5,594 bases of DNA, taken from contig DGTW01000251.1 in NCBI GenBank assembly GCA_002393835.1, positions 1-5,594 on the forward strand, read 5' to 3'. This DNA is from Treponema sp. UBA4326 (GTDB lineage Bacteria > Spirochaetota > Spirochaetia > Treponematales > Treponemataceae). Under the pieces are notes generated by a model. It saw only the letters and a program-made list of their open reading frames with translations, had not been told where the DNA came from and made no database searches. Positions 1-5,594 of the stretch are shown here, one piece after another. Position 1 is the first letter of the stretch. Each line of letters starts with the position of its first letter. The position numbers were made by a program, and so were the translations under genes.

Positions 1-15
1 AGTTATCTGGATTTG

Positions 16-24
16 TGATATAAT
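16..24 (+). promoter_or_regulatory. Extended -10 promoter element of ispG
   Basis: The bases read TGA followed by a perfect TATAAT hexamer (19-24), which is the extended -10 consensus for the housekeeping sigma factor. Such elements can work with a weak -35 box; any -35 box here would lie at or before the window's left edge and cannot be judged. The last T of the hexamer is at 24, so the usual start of transcription (about 7 bases on) falls at position 31, the A of the ispG ATG. No Shine-Dalgarno sequence lies between the two. If the element is active, the transcript would be leaderless or nearly so. Confidence 0.5.
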
Positions 25-30
25 TATCTC

Positions 31-1134
31 ATGGAAAAGAAATTTTATAGTCCGCGCGAAGTTGTTGTTGGCGGATTTGAAAATGTTGATAAAATACTTG
101 TGGGTGGGGCTAATCCTGTTACGATTCAGACTATGTGGAAAGAGGGAATAGTCGGCGTAAAGGATAAGCCTGAAAAACTTGAAGAAATCCGAAACAAGAT
201 TGCTTCCCTTAAGATGCTGGGCTGTGACATTATTCGTTTTGCCGTACCTGATATGGAAAGCGCCGAGAGTTTCATCGAAATCTGTAAATCTACTTCCATG
301 CCGCTTGTTGCGGACATTCATTTTGATTACCGCCTTGCCTTGAAGTGTCTGGAGGGGCCTGTCGCCGCTATCCGTATCAATCCTGGCAATATCGGTGCCC
401 GCGACCGTGTTGAGGCTGTAGTCAATGGCTGCAGGGAAAAGGGCGTCGCTATCCGTATCGGCGTTAACTCAGGCTCTCTTCCCCATGATTTACGGGAAAA
501 GGTCGAGAAGGGCGAGATGAGCCGGGCTGTGGCACTTAGCGAGACTGCCGCCCGTGAGTCCGCTGTCTTTGACGAGCTTAATTTTGACCAGTTCCTGGTA
601 AGCATGAAGGCTTCGAGCGTGGCCGAGACAATCGAGGCTAACGAGGATTTTGCCTCTAAATACAATATTCCCCTCCATGTTGGAGTCACTGAGGCTGGTC
701 CTCTTATCACAGGCGTCGTTAAATCAACCCTTGCTTTCAGCCATCTTCTCAATGAGGGAATCGGCTCGACAATCCGGGTTTCACTTTCTTCAGCACCTGA
801 GAATGAGGTCATCACGGGCCTTGAGATTTTGCGTGAATGCGGGAAGAGAAGCGGAGGAGTAACTTTGGTAAGCTGCCCTCGCTGCGGACGCCAGGGCTTT
901 GATGTCCACGCTTTTATGGATCGCTGGCAGAATAAACTCCTGTCAATGAAGAAAAACATCACTGTTGCGGTTATGGGATGTGTCGTAAATGGTCCTGGCG
1001 AAGGAAAACATGCCGACATCGGTATAGCAGGTGCCGGCGGAAAGGCAATTATCTTTAAAAAAGGCCAAATTGTACGAACGGTTGATGAAAAAGATGCCGA
1101 TAATGTATTTGAAGAAATGTTGAATGAAATTTAG
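31..1134 (+). CDS. ispG: 4-hydroxy-3-methylbut-2-enyl diphosphate synthase IspG (GcpE)
   Basis: This 367-residue cytoplasmic [4Fe-4S] enzyme performs the penultimate MEP-pathway step, reductively opening 2-C-methyl-D-erythritol 2,4-cyclodiphosphate to HMBPP. The TIM-barrel part carries VADIHFDYR (93-101), the RINPGNIG block (115-122), GVNSGSL (144-150) and TEAG (220-223). The C-terminal cluster domain has SCPRCGR and GCVVNGPGE. C282, C285, C317 and E324 match the known E. coli cluster ligands C270, C273, C305 and E312 with identical spacing. Length fits the short bacterial form without the plant/chlamydial insertion. ATG 31 is the only plausible start, because an in-frame TGA sits at 16-18 and homology begins near residue 8. 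It has no Shine-Dalgarno sequence. Unusual: the N-terminal motif usually read as QSMTNT is QTMWKE here (33-38). By hand count, GC is about 58% at 361-420 but about 28% over the last 54 bases. The TPR-like gene follows after 30 bp and is probably co-transcribed. Confidence 0.96.
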   Translation: MEKKFYSPREVVVGGFENVDKILVGGANPVTIQTMWKEGIVGVKDKPEKLEEIRNKIASLKMLGCDIIRFAVPDMESAESFIEICKSTSMPLVADIHFDYRLALKCLEGPVAAIRINPGNIGARDRVEAVVNGCREKGVAIRIGVNSGSLPHDLREKVEKGEMSRAVALSETAARESAVFDELNFDQFLVSMKASSVAETIEANEDFASKYNIPLHVGVTEAGPLITGVVKSTLAFSHLLNEGIGSTIRVSLSSAPENEVITGLEILRECGKRSGGVTLVSCPRCGRQGFDVHAFMDRWQNKLLSMKKNITVAVMGCVVNGPGEGKHADIGIAGAGGKAIIFKKGQIVRTVDEKDADNVFEEMLNEI

Positions 1135-1164
1135 GCAGCATTTCTCAAAGGAAGCCTCTTTTTT

Positions 1165-2262
1165 ATGAAAAAAATATTTCTGTCACTTTGTTTTCTTTTG
1201 ACTTTCTCATTTCTTTTTTCTCAGGTCGTGCCTAAAAAGCCTGAGTCATCAGAATTTTCATGGCGGATTTTGCAGGATGCGCAGTTTGCTTTTGATAAAG
1301 GTGAGATTTCTCGGGCTATGAACCTTGCAAACAAGGCAAAAGCGAACAGGGTGGCTGAAAGTGACTATGAAGTCTATATCCTTGATGTCGCTCTCTCTCC
1401 GCTTGCCGTTCGCCGTGCAGGGGAAGATTTTGACATTGTTCTTGAAGTTTTAAAAGAAAGGGATCAGACAGAGGCGATTTCAATCATCAATCGTTACCTG
1501 GAGCTTTATGGCAAAAGTTTTTTTCACTATTCCGTCAACAAAATGGAAGACTGGGTTGAGGAAAAACGGGTTTATCCAGAGGCTGATTTTTTGATTGGTA
1601 AGATTTACCGCCTCGAAGGTGAATACAAGACGGCCATTGATTTCTATGAGAAAGCCCGCCTTGAAAGCTCTTTCCTTGATATCCCTGATCAGATTTATGA
1701 CATTCTTTACGAGATGGCTGATTTACTTAAGCATCAGGGGGAGACCGAAAAATATAAGCAGGCTCTTCTTCTGATTCTTGATAATGATTCAAACTACAAA
1801 GATATGGTTCTCCGTCGGGCCATGCTCAAAATCATTGATGCTGACAAACCTTCAAATGTTGACCGTTTCTTCAATCTTTTCCGTGCTCATTCTCCGAAAA
1901 CCCTGGAGGCACTTTACAATATAAGTCTTATGTTTGACGCAGAAGGCGAGAGTGAGAATTCCCTTTTTGCTTCCTCCCTTGGCTCCGTGGAAAGTTTTTC
2001 ACATGTTTTAGATTCAATTTCTGGTCGTGATCCTCACTATGAATTTACGACACTGGCAGAATTCATCAGAAAAATCGCTGAATATGAAGACATAGATATT
2101 TGGTGCAGTGAAAATCATTTTTGGGACTATCTAATTGCTTTTTGTAAAAAAGTCTCAGCTCGTGGAAATGTTATTTACGCAAATGCAATGCTGGAGGTTA
2201 TAGCAAATAATTCTTCTGATGCATACGCAAGGGCAGCCGCAAAGGCAAGCATTGTCCGGTAA
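1165..2262 (+). CDS. Secreted TPR-like repeat protein of unknown function
   Basis: I do not recognise a named family for this 365-residue protein. Residues 1-20 form a signal peptide: two lysines, a Leu/Phe-rich core, and a probable cleavage after FSQ20 (a cysteine at residue 9 lies inside the core and is not a lipobox). The mature part is therefore likely periplasmic. It appears all helical with TPR-like helix pairs. The clearest is at 138-171 (PEADFLIGKIYRLEGEY, then KTAIDFYEKA), with weaker ones at 33-66 and 175-205. The region after 245 has no clear repeats. The start is an ATG followed by AAA AAA, with AAAGGAAG at 1147-1154 as a ribosome site 10 bases upstream. It lies 30 bp after ispG on the same strand with no convincing terminator between, so an operon is likely. 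Its stop is 3 bp from the stop of the opposing barrel gene. A scaffold or protein-interaction role in the envelope is the family-based guess; no catalytic motif is visible. Confidence 0.85.
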   Translation: MKKIFLSLCFLLTFSFLFSQVVPKKPESSEFSWRILQDAQFAFDKGEISRAMNLANKAKANRVAESDYEVYILDVALSPLAVRRAGEDFDIVLEVLKERDQTEAISIINRYLELYGKSFFHYSVNKMEDWVEEKRVYPEADFLIGKIYRLEGEYKTAIDFYEKARLESSFLDIPDQIYDILYEMADLLKHQGETEKYKQALLLILDNDSNYKDMVLRRAMLKIIDADKPSNVDRFFNLFRAHSPKTLEALYNISLMFDAEGESENSLFASSLGSVESFSHVLDSISGRDPHYEFTTLAEFIRKIAEYEDIDIWCSENHFWDYLIAFCKKVSARGNVIYANAMLEVIANNSSDAYARAAAKASIVR

Positions 2263-2265
2263 GAA

Positions 2266-3918
2266 TTAATAGTGAAGGCCGATTCCCGCATAAATCTCGT
2301 ATTTTTTTACATTTTCACGCCAACTCATGTCAATTTTGCTGGGATAGTTTTTTGCGATTATTGCCCTGCCCAGATCTATTCCAAGGCTTGCCCTCATTAC
2401 GATTCCTTTCCAGCGTTCTGGAAATACAAAAAACTCAATTCCGCCCGTATACCAACCGTCTCTTAAGTCAAAAAGCCTTCCGGTGACTTCATTTTTTGTA
2501 AGGGCAATGTCTACAAAAGGAGACGCTTGCAGTTCAAAGTTAAATTTGTCAGTCCATGCGAATGTTCGTGAAAACCATGAATCTTCTCCAAAAATCGCAT
2601 CCGACCAGTCAAGCCATCGGGTCGTAATCAAGTGAATTGGAATGTCAATGTTTAGGACAATGGCACTTGATGATTTCAAGGCTCGTGTTGTTCCAATTTC
2701 TTTTCCGTCATAATTCACATATTTTTGTTTGTCTCGAACACCGCGGATAAGATTTCCAACCATTCCCCGATTGGATTTTGTAAGAAAAGCCGTTAATCTA
2801 GTGTTGATTCCGACATAAGAAAAGGACTTGAAAGCCTGAATTTCACCGAAAAGCCTTGGCTCGGTTTCATCTTGTTTAAAGTCATAGCCCAGGGAATGGC
2901 CGATTTTTGCAGAAAAACCGCTCCTGAAATTCCCATACCAGTTGATTCTCGTTGTGGAAATTGCCTGTCCCATTGAAATAACTGGACTTGCAAGATCGTC
3001 ATTTTTAATGTTTATTCCGTCTTTATCATAGCTTGCTTTTCCGTCAACATAAGGAGTCCAATAGACAAAACCCCAGTTTTCAATTTCTGCGATTTTTACG
3101 GGCATGGACAGGTTTAAGTCGCTGGTAAAATGAGTTGCGTCATTATAGGTCTCATATTCCAAATCACGGTTTATCTTTTCGCTGACATCAAGGACAAAAG
3201 AAAAGCGCTTGAAGGGGAGTGTAAAAGTTAATCCAGTGCCCGTGTGAAATTCCAATTCTCTGATTCCGCAGGTATATTCGAGATCAAAAGAATTGTTCCA
3301 AGAGCAAACAAAAGGACCTGCATAAAATGGGTATCGGTAATTGAATTCTCCGCCGAAAGTTAGATTTTGCTCGGAACTGCTTGTATCTTCCTTTAAGCCT
3401 GCAAAAAGTCCGAAATCAAGGGTGTTCATCGTACCAAGAAAATTGACATCTTTGACCTTAATCTTAAAGATAAAGCCGCTGTTTGAATCGTATTTTGGAT
3501 AGGGAAGAATCAAAAGATGTTTTGAATCCTGAGCAGAAATTTTAAGTGATATTTTTTTTATTTCATCCGGTGAAGTTTCTGAATAAAGTGAAGTCTCTTC
3601 TTCATTCAAATTTTCTGTCTCAAACAAGCCAGCATGATTTTCTTCATTTGAATTTTCAAGAGGACTGATGATTTTTACTTCCTGAAAGGCCCTTGTGTTC
3701 ATAAGTCTTTGATGAAGGTCTTGCAAATAAGATTCCAGCTCTTGCCGGCTTTTAAATATTCTTTCTGTATCAAGGGGAACGACACGATTTAAATCTTTTT
3801 CCCTGGTTTTATCAAGCTCATAAGATACATCTGAAATCTGGTAAAAGGTTTCACTTTGGGCGTAAAAAGGAAAAAAGAGAAAAAAACTTAAGAGAATAAA
3901 AAGGAGCCTAATATGCAC
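2266..3918 (-). CDS. Omp85-superfamily-like outer-membrane barrel with one POTRA-like domain
   Basis: From the GTG start the protein is 550 residues. Residues 1-20 are a signal peptide ending FYA. Residues 25-129 resemble one POTRA domain: strand FYQISDVSYEL, helices near 57-75, strand QEVKIIS, then strand IKKISLKIS after an acidic insertion at 88-119. The stretch LPYPKYDSNSGF (138-149) and NFLGT (159-163) are typical of the entry to an Omp85 barrel. Alternating-residue strands follow to the end. IRG at 391-393 matches the loop-6 (V/I)RG(F/Y) motif, although the next residue is Val and not aromatic. The chain ends in Tyr, as outer-membrane barrels do. Family members insert or move proteins or lipids at the outer membrane; the substrate here is unknown. 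BamA normally has five POTRAs, so this is not a standard BamA. An upstream ATG at 3939 (557 residues) lacks a ribosome site; GTG 3918 has AGGGG five bases before it and overlaps the wbaP end by 11 bp. Confidence 0.8.
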   Translation of the reverse strand: MHIRLLFILLSFFLFFPFYAQSETFYQISDVSYELDKTREKDLNRVVPLDTERIFKSRQELESYLQDLHQRLMNTRAFQEVKIISPLENSNEENHAGLFETENLNEEETSLYSETSPDEIKKISLKISAQDSKHLLILPYPKYDSNSGFIFKIKVKDVNFLGTMNTLDFGLFAGLKEDTSSSEQNLTFGGEFNYRYPFYAGPFVCSWNNSFDLEYTCGIRELEFHTGTGLTFTLPFKRFSFVLDVSEKINRDLEYETYNDATHFTSDLNLSMPVKIAEIENWGFVYWTPYVDGKASYDKDGINIKNDDLASPVISMGQAISTTRINWYGNFRSGFSAKIGHSLGYDFKQDETEPRLFGEIQAFKSFSYVGINTRLTAFLTKSNRGMVGNLIRGVRDKQKYVNYDGKEIGTTRALKSSSAIVLNIDIPIHLITTRWLDWSDAIFGEDSWFSRTFAWTDKFNFELQASPFVDIALTKNEVTGRLFDLRDGWYTGGIEFFVFPERWKGIVMRASLGIDLGRAIIAKNYPSKIDMSWRENVKKYEIYAGIGLHY

Positions 3919-5332
3919 CTTTTCCCCTGAGAACGACATAAATTGTCTTGATTATAATCCATATGTCAAGCCAGACAGACCAGTTTTGAATGTAGTAGGA
4001 ATCCAAAGTGACCCGCTCCTCATAGCCTGTATCGCTTCGGCCAGAAATCTGCCACATACCGCTTAAGCCAGGCTTAACAGAAAGAATGAATTTTGCCTTG
4101 TTTCCATATTTTACAAGCTCAGGTTCGGTGACAGGACGAGGACCGACAAAACTCATTTCCCCGGTAAGAACATTAAAGAACTGAGGAAGCTCATCAATGC
4201 TTGTCTTGCGCAAAATTTTGCCTATTTTAGTGACACGGGGATCATTTGTAAATTTACGGTCTTTTTCCCATTCCCGGCGCATTTCCGGGTTCTCTGCAAG
4301 AATTTTTTCCAGCTGCTTGTCGGCATCGATTACCATGGAGCGGAATTTCCAGCATTTGAATTCCTTGCCATTCTTGCCGGATCTTTTGTGCCCGTAGAAA
4401 ACTGGGCCAGGGCTAGTTATTTTAATCAGCAAGGCTACGACGAATGTAACTGGAAGTGTAAGCGGGCAGGATATAAGAAGAAGGAAGATGTCGATGAAGC
4501 GCTTCCAGAATAAACTAAGCCGCTTAGTGAGGTTGTGGGTTGAAGAAAAGCCCAGAATGCCTCCAAAATCCCTGACATTTGTGCTGATTGTAGAAATATC
4601 ATTAATCCGTGGAACTTGAATTGTGTAGCGATAGTAAGAGTTTATGTAGGTCGTGTCCCGGTCATAGTCACACAGGATAGCGACTTTGATTCCAAAAGAC
4701 TTAACGAGCGAAAAACTTTCTTCTGAAGGAGGATAAAGAGGAATACCGAATTTTTCCGTTGGGAAGAGAGCCTTGCTGTCTACAATCATTCCAGGTTTAT
4801 AGCCTAGATCTGGCCTGTTCATAAGACGCTTGATGATTACATCGCCGGAATTGCCAGAAACATAAATAACCGCCGGAACGCCAAACCACTTTTGTTTTGA
4901 AAAAATCGTGCGGGCAAGTTCCCTGGAGGCCGGAAGAAGAATAAGGGCAAAAGGCGTTGCCAGAATTAAGGCAACGATTATAGGCAATTTGTCATCTGCT
5001 TCTTCCACGGTGATAGAGAGGGCAATTCCTACGAAAACAAAAAATGAACAAATACCGAATTTTTTTACTTCATCAGCCGGTGGATAGACAAGTCCTGGAT
5101 AAAGGCCAGCCGCATAAAAAACGGCCATCATCGGGGGAAGATATACCCAATATGTGATGAAGGAACGGAAATTAATCCATGAATGATTTATGAAATTTAT
5201 AATGAAAAATGAAATACCGATACAAAGCATGACAACAATGGCATCGACAATCATGAATGCCGTACCTGAGGTAAATGAGCTTGTTCGCCAAAAATTTTTC
5301 TTGAAAAACTTTTTGTATTCTTCGTTTGTCAT
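3908..5332 (-). CDS. WbaP-type undecaprenyl-phosphate sugar-1-phosphate transferase
   Basis: This 474-residue inner-membrane enzyme would start a glycan by moving a sugar-1-phosphate from a nucleotide sugar to undecaprenyl phosphate. Architecture is that of long, WbaP-like polyprenyl phosphate phosphoglycosyltransferases. Membrane helices lie near 25-47, 57-75, 93-109 and 115-134, with the family signature GLYPG at 76-80. A soluble Rossmann-like domain spans about 148-245. A Pro-containing membrane hairpin (278-305, P290) leads into the catalytic domain. There KRSGKNGKEFKCWKFRSM (316-333), the Asp-Glu pair D380-E381 in TSIDELPQ, GPRP (397-400) and KPGLSGMWQISGR (420-432) are all intact. Sugar specificity (galactose, glucose or an N-acetyl sugar) cannot be read from the sequence. 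ATG 5332 is the first start after an in-frame TAA at 5348-5350, yet it lacks a clear Shine-Dalgarno sequence. The gene overlaps the barrel gene downstream and follows a glycosyltransferase upstream, in keeping with a surface-glycan operon. Confidence 0.93.
   Translation of the reverse strand: MTNEEYKKFFKKNFWRTSSFTSGTAFMIVDAIVVMLCIGISFFIINFINHSWINFRSFITYWVYLPPMMAVFYAAGLYPGLVYPPADEVKKFGICSFFVFVGIALSITVEEADDKLPIIVALILATPFALILLPASRELARTIFSKQKWFGVPAVIYVSGNSGDVIIKRLMNRPDLGYKPGMIVDSKALFPTEKFGIPLYPPSEESFSLVKSFGIKVAILCDYDRDTTYINSYYRYTIQVPRINDISTISTNVRDFGGILGFSSTHNLTKRLSLFWKRFIDIFLLLISCPLTLPVTFVVALLIKITSPGPVFYGHKRSGKNGKEFKCWKFRSMVIDADKQLEKILAENPEMRREWEKDRKFTNDPRVTKIGKILRKTSIDELPQFFNVLTGEMSFVGPRPVTEPELVKYGNKAKFILSVKPGLSGMWQISGRSDTGYEERVTLDSYYIQNWSVWLDIWIIIKTIYVVLRGKGAY
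3924..3928 (-). promoter_or_regulatory. Ribosome binding site deciding the GTG start of the barrel gene
   Basis: On the - strand the bases AGGGG lie five bases before GTG 3918. The alternative in-frame ATG at 3939 is preceded by an A/T-rich stretch with no purine-rich core. The site lies inside the last codons of the wbaP-type gene, so ribosomes finishing that gene would be next to it, which suits translational coupling. Confidence 0.55.
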
Positions 5333-5363
5333 AGCTGTTTGATTGTATTAGATTGTTTCAATA

Positions 5364-5392
5364 ATTTTACACCACATATTGAAAAAAGTCAC
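5364..5392 (-). promoter_or_regulatory. Candidate promoter upstream of the wbaP-type gene
   Basis: On the - strand GTGACT (5392-5387) and TAAAAT (5369-5364) are separated by exactly 17 bases, with 4 of 6 and 5 of 6 matches to the sigma-70 consensus. The -35 box overlaps the stop codon of the upstream glycosyltransferase. Transcription would begin near 5357 and give a leader of about 25 bases without a strong ribosome site. The stretch is very A/T-rich, so a chance match is quite possible; read-through from the upstream gene is equally likely. Confidence 0.3.
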
Positions 5393-5594
5393 TAGTTTTT
5401 AAAATTTAACATAGTATCACAAATGATTTTTGCTGACCGCTCATAAGAATAAACATCACAGATTTTGTCAAGCGAAAAACTATCCGTAACAGATTTATTC
5501 ATTTCAATGATTTTTTCAGCTAAATCAGAGGCGTTTCCAGCCTTAAAAAATGAGACTGGAAATGTTGAGTAAATTTCCTTAAAAACCGGAATGT
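5392..5594 (-). CDS. Glycosyltransferase (GT4-like), C-terminal end only
   Basis: This is a partial gene cut by the right edge of the window, with 66 codons and a TAG stop at 5392-5394. The first complete codon in frame starts at 5592. The visible peptide begins IPVFKEIYSTFPVSFFKAGN, then ASDLAEKIIEMN, and ends YSYERSAKIICDTMLNFKN. This is the layout of the last part of a GT-B fold, GT4-type glycosyltransferase: a P-V-x-x-E segment, a 'PGN/xDLAxKI' segment near the nucleotide-sugar site, and a closing helix with an aromatic-rich YSYERSA stretch. The catalytic residues lie outside the window, so the donor and acceptor are unknown. It lies 59 bp upstream of the wbaP-type gene on the same strand and would fit as a later sugar-adding step of the same glycan. 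The other two frames of this stretch are broken by stops. Confidence 0.72.
   Translation of the reverse strand, partial: IPVFKEIYSTFPVSFFKAGNASDLAEKIIEMNKSVTDSFSLDKICDVYSYERSAKIICDTMLNFKN

Noticed and set aside
650..862. A 70-codon frame on the + strand within ispG
   Set aside because: It is in another frame of a well-conserved gene, has no ribosome site and no recognisable protein features.
327..1019. A 230-codon open frame on the - strand opposite ispG
   Set aside because: It lies wholly inside a gene with intact family motifs, its translation is rich in Ser, Arg and Pro with no recognisable domain, and it is explained by the codon use and higher GC of the ispG core.
1141..1164. A possible small terminator (AAAGG, CCTCTTTTTT) between ispG and the TPR-like gene
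   Set aside because: The stem would be only about 5 bp with a mismatch, and the purine part serves better as the ribosome site of the next gene.
2278..2306. A T7 run after a weak GATT/AATC stem as a rightward terminator
   Set aside because: The stem is only 4 bp and A/T-rich, too weak for an intrinsic terminator.
2272..2466. A 64-codon + strand frame just after the TPR-like gene
   Set aside because: It is antisense to the conserved barrel end of the outer-membrane gene and its peptide looks random.
2793..3002. A 69-codon - strand frame within the barrel gene
   Set aside because: It is an out-of-frame shadow of the barrel gene on the same strand.
4197..4397. A 66-codon + strand frame opposite the transferase
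   Set aside because: It is antisense to the catalytic core of the sugar transferase, and no start signal or domain is visible.

Overview
The window looks like a chromosomal piece of a host-associated spirochaete, most likely Treponema or a close relative. This rests on the style of the proteins (signal peptides ending in FSQ or YAQ, a spirochaete-type outer-membrane barrel, a clostridial/spirochaetal-type IspG) and on moderate GC (low-to-mid 40s % in the stretches I counted by hand). It is an inference from memory of families, not from a search.

Layout. On the + strand, ispG (isoprenoid biosynthesis, MEP pathway; 31-1134) is followed after 30 bp by a secreted TPR-like protein of unknown role (1165-2262). 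On the - strand, reading right to left, come the last 66 codons of a glycosyltransferase (5392-5594, cut by the window edge), then a full-length WbaP-type undecaprenyl-phosphate sugar-1-phosphate transferase (3908-5332), then an outer-membrane barrel protein with one POTRA-like domain and Omp85-superfamily hallmarks (2266-3918, GTG start preferred). The two gene sets converge, and their stop codons are only 3 bp apart. There is no stretch over 60 bp without a gene, and I see no RNA genes, mobile elements or CRISPR arrays.

How the parts may work together. The - strand set combines a glycan-initiating enzyme of the inner membrane, a glycosyltransferase and an outer-membrane Omp85-like barrel. 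This suggests a surface-glycan or envelope assembly locus. IspG feeds synthesis of isoprenyl diphosphates, from which the undecaprenyl carrier used by WbaP is ultimately made. That is a metabolic link and not evidence of co-regulation.

Points that merit a second look: a perfect extended -10 element placed so that ispG transcription would begin at its own ATG (a possible leaderless mRNA); a likely misplaced start for the Omp85-like gene; an acidic insertion between the last two strands of its POTRA domain; the translational overlap of wbaP with the barrel gene; and the terminator-less convergence.
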